This document shows, piece after piece, positions 36,701 through 45,028 of a stretch of 64,000 nt of DNA. How positions within the stretch are numbered: the stretch's first letter is position 1; each line of letters opens with the position of its first letter. The notes beneath the pieces are model-generated. The model ran no database searches and was not told the origin of the DNA. It worked only from the letters and a program-made list of their open reading frames with translations. Source of the DNA: Bacillota bacterium (GTDB lineage Bacteria; Bacillota; Clostridia; Acetivibrionales; DSM-1351); assembly GCA_023444055.1 (NCBI GenBank), contig JAEZRV010000092.1, positions 7,288-71,287 on the forward strand. Direction: 5' to 3'. The position numbers were made by a program, and so were the translations under genes.

Positions 36701-37249
36701 ATGAAAAATAATTTTATTAAGTCGATAATAGCATTTATTGTCTTGACCCTTATAACCAGTCAAAATACATATGCACATACAATACTTCAAGCTGGAACAA
36801 TTCAGTGGGGCGAATTATCAGGATGGGGTATAAATGAAAGTATCCATACAAATTCAAAAAATCTTACGTATTATTTTTATAGCGGTGACAGTAACTTAAC
36901 TGATGCATATAAAACTATAATAAGAAACGGTGCAAGTAAATGGAGCAGTTACGGAACAATAAGCGAAAGCACTTCCGGAACAGGAAAAATTCATACTTAT
37001 GAAAATGCTAACACTGACGAAGTTGCTGCATTTTATGACCCTGCCAAAGATAGCAACGGACATTTAACCTATTGGGCAATCAAATTTAACCGTGCTAGAA
37101 ATTTTACTGCAATAACCGCAGCTCATGAATTTGGTCATGCATATGGATTAATGGATTTATATGATAATAATAATATCGACAAATTGATGTTATCATATGA
37201 AGGTCGTTCAGCCACAAATCCTACCCCAGCTGACATTCAAGGCTTTTAG
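36701..37249 (+). pseudogene. secreted zinc metalloprotease, cut by in-frame TAG
   Basis: ATG at 36701 follows AAAGGAAAAGTGAAA. A signal peptide of about 23 residues ends near TYA. The catalytic motif TAAHEFGHAYGLMDLYD (HExxHxxGxxD, near residue 142) and a Met-turn candidate DKLMLSYEGR indicate a metzincin-like peptidase (M10-like). The frame stops at TAG 37247-37249 after ADIQGF. The next 56 codons in the same frame (37250-37420) continue as VITGQHAYHY...CTTCGG...CTKC, which fits the cysteine-rich end of such proteases. TAG is an ordinary stop elsewhere here, so a nonsense mutation is the simplest reading. The catalytic domain is complete, so a shortened enzyme could still be made. Confidence 0.75.
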
Positions 37250-37420
37250 GTAATTACTGGGCAACACGCCTACCATTACTCATGGTCATATAAGGCCGTA
37301 TACGGTTATCCTGCAAGCGTTCCAGTACATATGAAATATTGCACTACTTGCGGAGGATATAAAATTGAAAGTTGCACTCCAACTACAGGTACATGTACTA
37401 AATGTACTCAAGTACATTAA
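37250..37420 (+). pseudogene. detached C-terminal Cys-rich end of metalloprotease
   Basis: These 56 codons plus TAA are in frame with the protease after the TAG. They hold two CxxC pairs (CTTC and CTKC) and a VITGQHAYHYSW stretch. There is no start codon or ribosome site of its own, so it is expressed only by readthrough. Confidence 0.7.
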
Positions 37421-37468
37421 AAAGACCTATAACATATTGACTAAACAAATTTAAAACACAACTAAGAA

Positions 37469-37501
37469 AAGCAGAGCCTTAAATTAATACAAGCTCTGCT
37501 T
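37469..37501 (+). terminator. terminator after metalloprotease
   Basis: AAGCAGAGCTT-type arm pairs with AAGCTCTGCTT around an A/T loop, about 50 bases after the TAA at 37420. Confidence 0.75.
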
Positions 37502-37524
37502 GTTATATACCCTTTTTTATATAA

Positions 37525-37985
37525 TCTACCGCCTCTATACTCCTTCGTCGCTAAGACGCGCTACGATTCCGATTGCTCTTTCTAAGGCTTCTTTAGAGAA
37601 CTTCACCCCCACAGCCTAAGAAATTGTAACTTGCCTAAGATAGTAGCTTACCCCAATCTACCGCCTCTATACTCCTACGTCTCTGAGACGCGCTACGATT
37701 CCGATTGCTCTTTCTAAGGCTCTGGGAGAACTTCACTCCCACAGCCTAAGAAAGTAGCTTACCCCAACCTAGCATTGCTATCTCTCCTTCGTCGTTAAGC
37801 AATGCTACTGTTCCGATTGCTCTTTCTAAGGCTCTGGGAGAACTTCACCCCCACAGCCTAAGAATGTAGCTTACCCCAACCTAGCATTGCTATCTCTCCT
37901 TCGTCGTTAAGCAATGCTACTGTTCCGATTGCTCTTTCTAAGGCTCTGGGAGAACTTCACTCCCACAGCCTAAGAAAGTAGCTTA
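37525..37985 (-). repeat. four tandem ~112-bp repeats from nfnB 3' end
   Basis: The landmark GTAGCTTA recurs at 37643, 37754, 37866 and 37978 (periods 111, 112, 112). The last copy is the 3' end of the NfnB gene itself (GTAGCTTATGG, codons KLLS and the stop). Each unit has a GGGAG...CTCCC hairpin, and the two units nearest the gene also have a perfect TAGCATTGC/GCAATGCTA stem. The two far units have a changed, weaker version of that stem. The array fills most of the 37421-37969 gap. Confidence 0.92.
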
Positions 37986-39358
37986 TGGATAGCCTCCGCC
38001 GCTTTCTTTCCTGCTCCCATTGCTAATATTACCGTTGCGGCACCTGTTACCGCATCTCCTCCTGCATAAACTCCTTCTTTGCTTGTTGCACCTGTCTGTT
38101 CTTCTACTATTATGCCGCCCCATGATTGTACATCAAGACCAGGAGTAGTTCTTGAAATAAGAGGATTTGGCGATTGTCCTATTGCAATTATAACTGTTTC
38201 CAAGTCTATAATATGCTCAGAGCCCTTCTTTTCTACAGGTCTTCTTCTTCCTGATTTATCTGGCTCTCCAAGCTCCATTTCAACGCATTCAATTCCTTTT
38301 ACCCAACCATCTTCAGTTCCAAGTATCTGTTTAGGATTTGTCAGTACTTTAAATATAATTCCTTCTTCTTTAGCATGGTGAACCTCTTCAAGTCTGGCAG
38401 GCATTTCAGCCTCAGAACGTCTGTAAATAATATAGACATTCTCAGCACCTAGACGCTTTGCACTTCTTGCTGCATCCATTGCAACATTACCACCGCCAAC
38501 AACAGCTACATTTTTACCTATAAAAACTGGTGTATCTGTATCAGGGAATTTATATGCACTCATTAAATTAATTCTTGTTAAAAATTCATTAGCTGAGTAA
38601 ACACCATTATAATTCTCTCCAGGAATCCCCATAAAGCTAGGCAATCCTGCTCCAGATCCAATAAATACTGCTTTATAGCCCTCTTCTTTTAGTTCATCAA
38701 TTGAAAGCACCTTTCCGATTACCATGTTAGTTCTGATATCTACCCCTTGGTCCTTTACAGTCTGAATCTCCTTTTGTACTAAGGCTTTAGGTAATCGGAA
38801 CTCAGGTATACCATACATCAAAACTCCGCCCGGAACATGGAACGCCTCAAAAATTGTAACCTCATAGCCCATTTTTGCAAGATCTCCAGCACAGGTTAAG
38901 CCTGAAGGTCCCGAACCAACAACAGCAACCTTAATGCCGTTACTCTTTGCTCTCTCGACCTCTTTATTTCCATTTTTCATATACCAATCGGCAACAAATC
39001 TCTCAAGTCTGCCTATTCCAACAGACTCACCCTTTTTTGCTCTAACACACAACTGCTCACACTGGCTTTCCTGTGGGCAAACACGGCCGCAAACTGCAGG
39101 TAAACTGTTTGTTTCTTTAATTTTATTGTATGCTTCCTCGAATTTTCCTTCTGCAACAAACTGAATAAACTCTGGTATCTTTACATTAACCGGACATCCC
39201 GAAACACAAGGCTTCGCTTTGCAATTAAGGCATCTCTGAGCCTCTTCTATTGCCATTTTCTCTTCATACCCTAAAGCAACCTCTTTAAAATTCTTGTTTC
39301 TTATATCAGGTTCCTGTTCCGGCATTTTTACCTTATTTAAAGACATATTAGGCATTTG
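37970..39358 (-). CDS. nfnB: NADPH-dependent oxidoreductase, NfnB / glutamate synthase small-subunit type
   Basis: ATG at 39358 (MPNMSLNKVKMPEQ) has GGGGGTGC before it and overlaps the end of the preceding gene by 11 bases; 462 residues. The N-terminal iron-sulfur motif is CLNCKAKPCVSGCPVNVKIPEF (near 44) with a second group CGRVCPQESQCEQLC. FAD binding is VVGSGPSGLTCAGDLAKMG and NADP binding VVGGGNVAMDAARSAKRLG. With the NfnA-like gene it forms the NADH-dependent reduced ferredoxin:NADP oxidoreductase, which bifurcates electrons. GltB's large subunit is absent nearby, which favours Nfn over glutamate synthase. Confidence 0.9.
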   Translation of the reverse strand, partial: QMPNMSLNKVKMPEQEPDIRNKNFKEVALGYEEKMAIEEAQRCLNCKAKPCVSGCPVNVKIPEFIQFVAEGKFEEAYNKIKETNSLPAVCGRVCPQESQCEQLCVRAKKGESVGIGRLERFVADWYMKNGNKEVERAKSNGIKVAVVGSGPSGLTCAGDLAKMGYEVTIFEAFHVPGGVLMYGIPEFRLPKALVQKEIQTVKDQGVDIRTNMVIGKVLSIDELKEEGYKAVFIGSGAGLPSFMGIPGENYNGVYSANEFLTRINLMSAYKFPDTDTPVFIGKNVAVVGGGNVAMDAARSAKRLGAENVYIIYRRSEAEMPARLEEVHHAKEEGIIFKVLTNPKQILGTEDGWVKGIECVEMELGEPDKSGRRRPVEKKGSEHIIDLETVIIAIGQSPNPLISRTTPGLDVQSWGGIIVEEQTGATSKEGVYAGGDAVTGAATVILAMGAGKKAAEAIHKLLS

Positions 39359-40193
39359 TAGCACCCCCAAGTCTGCAAATATGCTTTTCATCCAATTCTT
39401 TTTCTTGTTTTTTATACATACCTTGCCTTCTCAATGCTTCATCAAAATCAATCAGATGTCCATCAAAATCAGGCCCATCCACACATGCAAATTTTGTTTC
39501 CCCACCAACCGTAAGTCGGCATCCACCGCACATTCCGGTTCCATCTATCATAATAGAATTCATACTAACAATTGTCTTTATTCCATATTCCTTTGTCAAA
39601 TTGCTTACTGCACGCATCATAACCAATGGTCCAATGGCAATTACTAAATCATATTTATTTCCTTCATCAATTAACTGTTTTAAAACATTAGTTACAAAGC
39701 CTTTATTTCCATTTGAACCATCGTCTGTAGCAACAATTAGCTTGCTACTTACATCTTCCATTTCTTTTTCCAAAATAATTAGGTCTTTGTTTCTAAATCC
39801 GGTAATTGAATGTACCTCTGCACCTAATGCATTAAGTTTTTTGGCTTGAGGATATGCAATTGCAGTCCCTAAACCACCGCCTATTACAGCTACCTTCTTA
39901 TACCCTTCTAGATGTGAAGCTGTTCCTAATGGGCCAACAAAATCAAGCAAGTAATCTCCTTCACTCATTTCTGATAAAGCACGAGTAGTCTTGCCTACTA
40001 TCTGGTAAATTATTGTTACTGTTCCCTTTTCTCTATCATAATCAGCTATAGTAAGTGGTATTCTCTCACCAGATTCAGATATTCTTAACATTATAAACTG
40101 ACCTGGTTCTGCTTTCCTCGCAATAAATGGTGCTTCTATAGCCATTAACACTACAGTGGGATTTAATACTTGTTTTTTTAATATTTTAAACAA
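39348..40193 (-). CDS. nfnA: NfnA-type ferredoxin-NADP reductase subunit
   Basis: The start is TTG at 40193 behind AAGGGGGCATCAAA, giving 281 residues. An FAD-binding barrel (RISESGERIPLTIADYD) is followed by the NAD motif IGGGLGTAIAYPQAKKL and a C-terminal 2Fe-2S site DGTGMCGGCRLTV...FACVDG. This is the small subunit of NADH-dependent Fd:NADP oxidoreductase; a PyrK-like sulfide dehydrogenase beta subunit is the alternative name. It overlaps nfnB. Upstream 40194-40447 has no clear structure. Confidence 0.9.
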   Translation of the reverse strand: MFKILKKQVLNPTVVLMAIEAPFIARKAEPGQFIMLRISESGERIPLTIADYDREKGTVTIIYQIVGKTTRALSEMSEGDYLLDFVGPLGTASHLEGYKKVAVIGGGLGTAIAYPQAKKLNALGAEVHSITGFRNKDLIILEKEMEDVSSKLIVATDDGSNGNKGFVTNVLKQLIDEGNKYDLVIAIGPLVMMRAVSNLTKEYGIKTIVSMNSIMIDGTGMCGGCRLTVGGETKFACVDGPDFDGHLIDFDEALRRQGMYKKQEKELDEKHICRLGGATNA

Positions 40194-40447
40194 TTTGATG
40201 CCCCCTTAATATCTTTTTGCTCTATATATGTCACAATTATTAGTTCTTTATCACATTAATTATATCTCAAAATATTTATAGTAACAACCAAAATGGATTA
40301 TGTAAATCCTTACAAAAGGTTACACAATTTAATCATAAAAAGTGCTATAAAACAAGAGAAACCGCTAATATCAACAGTTCCAATGTTATTTCACTGTATG
40401 CTCAAGCCAATTTAATTTGTATTTCAAGGATACTTTTACTCAAATTA

Positions 40448-41344
40448 CTATTTAGGGTTAATGTTTGTTAACAGTTCGTCAATAGTTGTGTCAATATTAT
40501 TTGTCATCACTGCATCTAGTACCTCTTGCTCAGATATTAACGTGATTGTTCTTAAATTATCGTCTAGCACATAAATCATATGGAATCTATTTGCATGATC
40601 CATAGCCTTTATAACTTCTGATAGCTTAACATCCTTCATAACTACAATTTCTCTTACTGAGAAAATGCGCTGCTTCATTATACGTGAGCGTCTAAATAAC
40701 AAATTTTTGATGTTCATTAAAGCAGTTTCCTTTCTGCTTTCTGTTCTGCATAGTAATATATAAATCCCAATCAGAACCAAGCTTGCATTATATCGTGTTT
40801 CAAACAAAACTATCAACCCAAGAAAAATAGCAGTAATTGCTAGCAACACAGTTATTATTTTCATATACTTGCTGATTCTAAAAAGTCCGGAACAATCAGA
40901 AAATACTTCCACAACTATTTTGCCGCCATCTAAGGGTAATATAGGGAGCAAATTAAAAAATGCCAGCCATAAGTTAATATATACTCCAACAGTGAGTTGT
41001 ATATTAATAATATGGCAAGCATATAAAATATAAGTTATAGCTGAAAATGCTATGTTAACACAAGGACCTGTTAAATATATAAATATCTTAGTATATTTAC
41101 TACAACCACAATCATCTATAGCAGCTGTGACCCCTATTGGTAGAATTCTAAAACAATAAATTTTAGCACCCGAAAAAAATGCTGCCGCAATATGTCCTAA
41201 TTCATGAGCAATAATGAACCCCATCGTAATGAAATATTGCATAGTAAATTTGCTAAATAGAGCAACTATAATAAAAGGAATAGTTAGAATGTCAATACTA
41301 AATGTAAACTGCTTTATTCTGATTTTAATAGCTAAATCAGCCAT
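40448..41344 (-). CDS. spoIVFB: site-2 protease, SpoIVFB-like (M50)
   Basis: The 298-residue protein is an intramembrane zinc protease with HExxH in GFIIAHELGHIAAAFF (about 40-56) and the second metal motif in LLPILPLDGGKIVVEV. It has about six membrane segments and a cytoplasmic C-terminal region resembling a CBS half (VREIVVMKDVKLSEVIKAMD). In Bacillus this enzyme cleaves pro-sigma-K during sporulation. ATG lies 4 bases after the stop of the M23 gene, in the classic spoIVFA-spoIVFB order. Confidence 0.88.
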   Translation of the reverse strand: MADLAIKIRIKQFTFSIDILTIPFIIVALFSKFTMQYFITMGFIIAHELGHIAAAFFSGAKIYCFRILPIGVTAAIDDCGCSKYTKIFIYLTGPCVNIAFSAITYILYACHIINIQLTVGVYINLWLAFFNLLPILPLDGGKIVVEVFSDCSGLFRISKYMKIITVLLAITAIFLGLIVLFETRYNASLVLIGIYILLCRTESRKETALMNIKNLLFRRSRIMKQRIFSVREIVVMKDVKLSEVIKAMDHANRFHMIYVLDDNLRTITLISEQEVLDAVMTNNIDTTIDELLTNINPK

Positions 41345-41348
41345 AAGA

Positions 41349-42272
41349 TTATTGATTTAAATAATTTAGCAGTTTTTCAGGGTTAACTGCCTTATTATCC
41401 TTCCAAACCTCAAAATGCAATGAGCCTGACAAGCCTTCTGCATCTCCAACCTTAGCAATAACATCCCCTTGATTGATTTTCTCACCTTTTTTGGCAATAA
41501 GTGTTGAGCAATATGCATAGATAGTTTTAATTCCGTCATTATGCTTTATTTTTATGTAATTTCCATACTCAGGTTTTGAACCCACCTCAACAACCTCTCC
41601 CGCTAGTGCTGCCTTAATAGATGCTCCCATGTTTGCCTTAATATCAATTCCATAGTGAAAATCTGAATTACCAAATGAGTCTGTCCTTGTACCAAATAAT
41701 GACACATATTCACCCTTTATTGGTACTATAAAAGAATACTTATCAGCTATTTTCTTTATTGCTGAGTCTTCAAGGATCTCTATCTGGGTTGTGTCAGTAG
41801 CACTTACATATTCGGCAGTAGTGTTGCTATTATCATTAATGTTATTAATTTCTCCATTATTTGTGTCAGCATTATTAGTACTAGAATTCTGAACATCATT
41901 GCTTAGTTCACCATTCTTTTCATTTGTTTCAGAGTTAAAAGCCGACTCTTCAATTTGTGAGTTCTCGCCGCCCAAATTTTCTGGTTGCAATGCTTTATCC
42001 GGTAAATCTAATCCTAAAGAAGTACCGATTTTTTTAATGTACTTATTTGAATCATAATTAGTTGTGGTAACAACCTTTACTTTAGAAATAAACAATTTAG
42101 TTGCAGATGTATTTGCCTCTTTGCATAAAGCAAAAGCAGATAGAAATACCACCACAACAAGTAGCTGAACAGCAAATGTTATAGATATAAAATCATTATT
42201 AGGCTCTCTTCTTTTATTTCTTTGAGTACCAGTCTGGCGTGAGTACTTTGGCCTCATAGTTATTTCGTTCAA
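41349..42272 (-). CDS. spoIVFA: membrane-anchored M23-like protein, SpoIVFA-like
   Basis: The frame is open to 42332. A TTG at 42272 has AAAGGGTGAGG close by; ATG at 42257 (MRPKYSRQ) is possible, and the far ATG has no good site. The protein has a basic N-terminus, one membrane segment (near FISITFAVQLLVVVVFLSAF), a long Asn/Glu/Ser-rich linker, and a LytM/M23 domain (GTRTDSFGNSDFHYGIDI, NDGIKTIYAYCSTL, GSLHFEVWKD). The active-site set is incomplete compared with true peptidases, as in SpoIVFA, which anchors and inhibits SpoIVFB. A GGAATACTGC direct repeat (42290-42316) lies near the start. Confidence 0.82.
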   Translation of the reverse strand: MNEITMRPKYSRQTGTQRNKRREPNNDFISITFAVQLLVVVVFLSAFALCKEANTSATKLFISKVKVVTTTNYDSNKYIKKIGTSLGLDLPDKALQPENLGGENSQIEESAFNSETNEKNGELSNDVQNSSTNNADTNNGEINNINDNSNTTAEYVSATDTTQIEILEDSAIKKIADKYSFIVPIKGEYVSLFGTRTDSFGNSDFHYGIDIKANMGASIKAALAGEVVEVGSKPEYGNYIKIKHNDGIKTIYAYCSTLIAKKGEKINQGDVIAKVGDAEGLSGSLHFEVWKDNKAVNPEKLLNYLNQ

Positions 42273-42440
42273 TATCCTCACCCTTTCTTTTGCAGTATTC
42301 CAATTAGCAGTATTCCAAAATTCTTGGGTCATGCTTCTTTACATTATATTTTTTTACTGGAGATAATATTCCTACTATATTCATTAGGAATTTTAAACGA
42401 TAGTAAGTGGAATATTTTATATAATATTTTTACTAAAAGC

Positions 42441-42476
42441 AAAAAAAGCCAAGACAATTGTCCAAGCTTTTTTTAT
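42441..42476. terminator. hairpin with T-runs between mgsA and spoIVFA
   Basis: AAAAAAAGCC..GACAATTGTC..GCTTTTTTT forms a GACAATTGTC core with flanking A/T runs on both sides, 50 bases after the mgsA stop. Confidence 0.6.
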
Positions 42477-42526
42477 CATTTCATATTATTACAATATCAT
42501 ATAGGAGTCCTACCTAAAGATACATC

Positions 42527-42913
42527 CTACCTTAACAACTCTCTCCAAGCTAAATCTTCTCGTTCTAGTCCTTTTATTAAGACCTCAGCAGTTGCTATGT
42601 TTGTAGCAAAAGGGATATTGTTTACGTCACAGTGTTTAAATATTAAAAAAGTGTTTGCATCATTCTCTGCATTTGCATCTCTAAAGTAAATCAACAAGTC
42701 AATCTCATCACATGCAATCCTTGCAGATAACTGCTGGGAGCCTAAACTTCCATATGCTAGCAAATTTACATTTAGCCCCGTTGCCTTGTTAATTAAAATA
42801 CCTGTAGACCGTGTCGCAATAAGGTGATGATTCTGAAAAATTGACTTATAAGCTATACAAAAACTAGCCATTAATTCTTTTTTATTATCATGAGCCATAA
42901 ATGCAATATTCAT
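42527..42913 (-). CDS. mgsA: methylglyoxal synthase
   Basis: It converts dihydroxyacetone phosphate to methylglyoxal and phosphate. ATG at 42913 (MNIAFMAHDNKKELM) gives 128 residues and the usual start; GTG at 42925 is also in frame. The phosphate-binding SLGSQQLSARI and the catalytic Asp region EIDLLIYFRDAN are present. MgsA often closes the minCDE cluster in clostridia, as here, 11 bp downstream of minE. Confidence 0.94.
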   Translation of the reverse strand: MNIAFMAHDNKKELMASFCIAYKSIFQNHHLIATRSTGILINKATGLNVNLLAYGSLGSQQLSARIACDEIDLLIYFRDANAENDANTFLIFKHCDVNNIPFATNIATAEVLIKGLEREDLAWRELLR

Positions 42914-42936
42914 TTTATCAATCACATACCTTTTAT

Positions 42937-43221
42937 TTATTTACCTGCATTTCTTACATTTCTAATAGGAATATTAGCTATCAATGCAGGAACTACTCTA
43001 TCTCCATCATCACTTTTAGTTCTTGTTAGCTGAATATCTAGAGCACCTTCATCTATTTCCATATAGTGCTGAATTACCTTTATTATTTCTCCTTTTATCA
43101 TATCTAAGAACTCAGGAGAAACATTTGCTCTATCATGAATTAAAACTAATTGTAATCGCTCTTTAGCTACGTCCTTAGATGGCTTTGATCTACCAAAGAT
43201 TTTTGAAAAATCAATAAGCAT
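42937..43221 (-). CDS. minE: cell division topological specificity factor MinE
   Basis: The 94-residue protein has the MinD-binding region (KERLQLVLIHDRANVSPEFLDMIKGEI, near 20-46; the LIHDRAN core is typical) and the C-terminal dimer domain (KYMEIDEGALDIQL-like). It drives MinCD oscillation so the Z ring forms at midcell. ATG has AGGAGGGTTACAGT before it, 13 bp after minD. Confidence 0.93.
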   Translation of the reverse strand: MLIDFSKIFGRSKPSKDVAKERLQLVLIHDRANVSPEFLDMIKGEIIKVIQHYMEIDEGALDIQLTRTKSDDGDRVVPALIANIPIRNVRNAGK

Positions 43222-43234
43222 ACTGTAACCCTCC

Positions 43235-44035
43235 TTATGTAGTTTTTATACCTAACAACTTCTTAAATTTAGAAAACAATCCATCATCGCTTTCAAGGTT
43301 CATAATAGGCACATCTTCACCTTGTATTCTCTTTGTTACATTCCGGTAAGCTTGTCCCGCTAATGATTTATCATCGTTCACAGCAGGTTCACCTCTATTA
43401 GTGGAAATAACAATCTTCTCATCATCTGGAACTACACCTATTAAATCAATTGCCAGAATATCAATAATATCATCAATACTCATCATATCTCCGCGCTTTA
43501 CCATATCAATTCTTACTCTGTTTATCAGAAGCTTCGGATTTCTAAGTTCGTTTGCTTCTAAAAGTCCAACTATGCGATCTGCATCTCTAACTGCGGAAAC
43601 CTCTGGTGTAGTTACAACGATTGCTCTATTTGCTCCAGCAATTGCATTCTTAAATCCTTGCTCTATTCCAGCAGGACAATCAATTATTACGTAATCAAAT
43701 TCACTCTTTAATTCATTAACTAAATTAATCATCTGTTCTGGTGTTATCGCTGATTTATCTCTGGTCTGAGCTGCTGGAAGAAGGTATAACCCCTCATATC
43801 TTTTGTCCTTTATCAATGCCTGCTTTACTCTGCAAATTCCATCAACTACATCAACAATGTCATATACTATTCTATTTTCTAATCCCATTACAACATCAAG
43901 ATTTCTAAGTCCAATATCAGTATCTATAAGTACAACTTTATTACCTGCCAATGCAAGACCTGTACCAATATTTGCAGTCGTTGTTGTTTTTCCAACACCG
44001 CCTTTACCAGACGTAATTACAATTACCTCACCCAT
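43235..44035 (-). CDS. minD: septum site-determining ATPase MinD
   Basis: The 266-residue protein has the deviant Walker A GKGGVGKTTTTANIG (10-24), DTDIGLRNLDVVMGLENRIVYD, and DCPAGIEQGFKNAI. The C-terminal amphipathic helix LFSKFKKLLGIK binds membrane. It recruits MinC and is released by MinE. ATG follows TTGGAGGCAGCTGT. It is the middle gene of minC-minD-minE. Confidence 0.97.
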   Translation of the reverse strand: MGEVIVITSGKGGVGKTTTTANIGTGLALAGNKVVLIDTDIGLRNLDVVMGLENRIVYDIVDVVDGICRVKQALIKDKRYEGLYLLPAAQTRDKSAITPEQMINLVNELKSEFDYVIIDCPAGIEQGFKNAIAGANRAIVVTTPEVSAVRDADRIVGLLEANELRNPKLLINRVRIDMVKRGDMMSIDDIIDILAIDLIGVVPDDEKIVISTNRGEPAVNDDKSLAGQAYRNVTKRIQGEDVPIMNLESDDGLFSKFKKLLGIKTT

Positions 44036-44141
44036 ACAGCTGCCTCCAATTCTTAATAAAAGAAGATATATAAAAAAAGAATAACTCTTAATTTTTTATC
44101 AATACATATAAAACTATATATTTGTTTTTACATTTTGTCAA

Positions 44142-44825
44142 TTACCTCTGGGGCAAAAAGCGGTCTACAAACATTTTATCATCCTTAACATATGCTAATT
44201 CCGGTATTAAGTTAGTTCCGATGCCTTTTCCGTCATCAGGCGGCCTGGTAATTATATCTCCAATTCTCAATTGCGTTGGGTTTAAGCCGAGTGCAGCTAC
44301 TATTGCATCCTTATTTCCATCACTACCTGCATGAACTACTCCTCTAAGCAATCCCATTATTATTATATTTCCAGTGGCTTCGATAACCGCTCCTGGATTC
44401 ACGTCTCCCAATACAACTAAGTTTCCATCAAAGGTAATTAATTGCCCTGATCTAACAGTTCCACGATAAAATTTTGTAACACCTTCATCTATACCTTTAA
44501 AATACATATATTTTTTAATTTGATTATTTCTTTCATTAGTATTCACACTATTCTGCAAAGTAATATTCTCAGTTTTATCTTCGTCAAAAGAGAGAATTTG
44601 TGCTCCACTCTTATTCTTTAACAACTCTAAAATCGTATTTTTTTCTTCATTATTTAATTTACGTCCTCTATATTTTACCGCTAATTTTGCCCCGCGAAAA
44701 AATTTCCCAGCGCTATCAATTTTTACAAGCAAACTATCTACAATCTCATCAAAGCTTACATCTTGTTTTAAAATGATTGTAAGTCCATTTACTGTTCCCT
44801 TAAAAGTTACTGCATTTTCATCCAT
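44142..44825 (-). CDS. minC: septum site-determining protein MinC
   Basis: The start used is ATG 44825 (MDENAVTFKGTVNG), at the same distance from the leader hairpin as in five other genes; ATG 44837 (MDII...) is in frame. The protein has 227 residues. An N-terminal FtsZ-inhibiting domain (about 1-100) is joined by an Asn-rich linker to the C-terminal beta-helix (YFKGIDEGVTKFYRGTVRSGQ, DGNLVVLGDVNPGAVIEA), which binds MinD. It is followed by minD 107 bp later. Confidence 0.92.
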   Translation of the reverse strand: MDENAVTFKGTVNGLTIILKQDVSFDEIVDSLLVKIDSAGKFFRGAKLAVKYRGRKLNNEEKNTILELLKNKSGAQILSFDEDKTENITLQNSVNTNERNNQIKKYMYFKGIDEGVTKFYRGTVRSGQLITFDGNLVVLGDVNPGAVIEATGNIIIMGLLRGVVHAGSDGNKDAIVAALGLNPTQLRIGDIITRPPDDGKGIGTNLIPELAYVKDDKMFVDRFLPQR

Positions 44826-44893
44826 AATTATATCCATGCCCCACATATAGCAACACCACTAAAATATTGGCATAGAACTTAGTCCCTCCTTTT
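44826..44893 (-). promoter_or_regulatory. SD-hairpin-start leader, copy at minC
   Basis: A GGAGGG site (44884-44889) is followed by arm TCTATGCC (44869-44876), pairing with GGCATGGA (44833-44840) with one G-U pair. The ATG of minC lies 7 bases after the 3' arm. Inside the 5' arm a micro-ORF runs ATG-Pro-Ile-Phe-stop (44859-44873). Confidence 0.82.
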
Positions 44894-45028
44894 TGTTCAC
44901 AAGTCACTTTAACAACTTGTGCTATTTCCTAAACATGTTCATTTATAAACTTGTCTTATTTCATAGCAATGAGGCTGCCAACTTAAAGTTTCTATTGACG
45001 TAACCATTGCTCAGTAAATGAATCCTCA

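Noticed and set aside
37247..37249. Pyrrolysine codon
   Set aside because: TAG is used as an ordinary stop by nfnB and by the gene ending at 53154, and no pyl gene is in the window.
37525..37985. CRISPR array
   Set aside because: Units are about 112 bp and repeated throughout with no unique spacers; the array starts in the nfnB 3' end.
37970..39358. Glutamate synthase small subunit
   Set aside because: No large subunit is near, and the partner is an NfnA-type flavoprotein with a 2Fe-2S site, so NfnB fits better.
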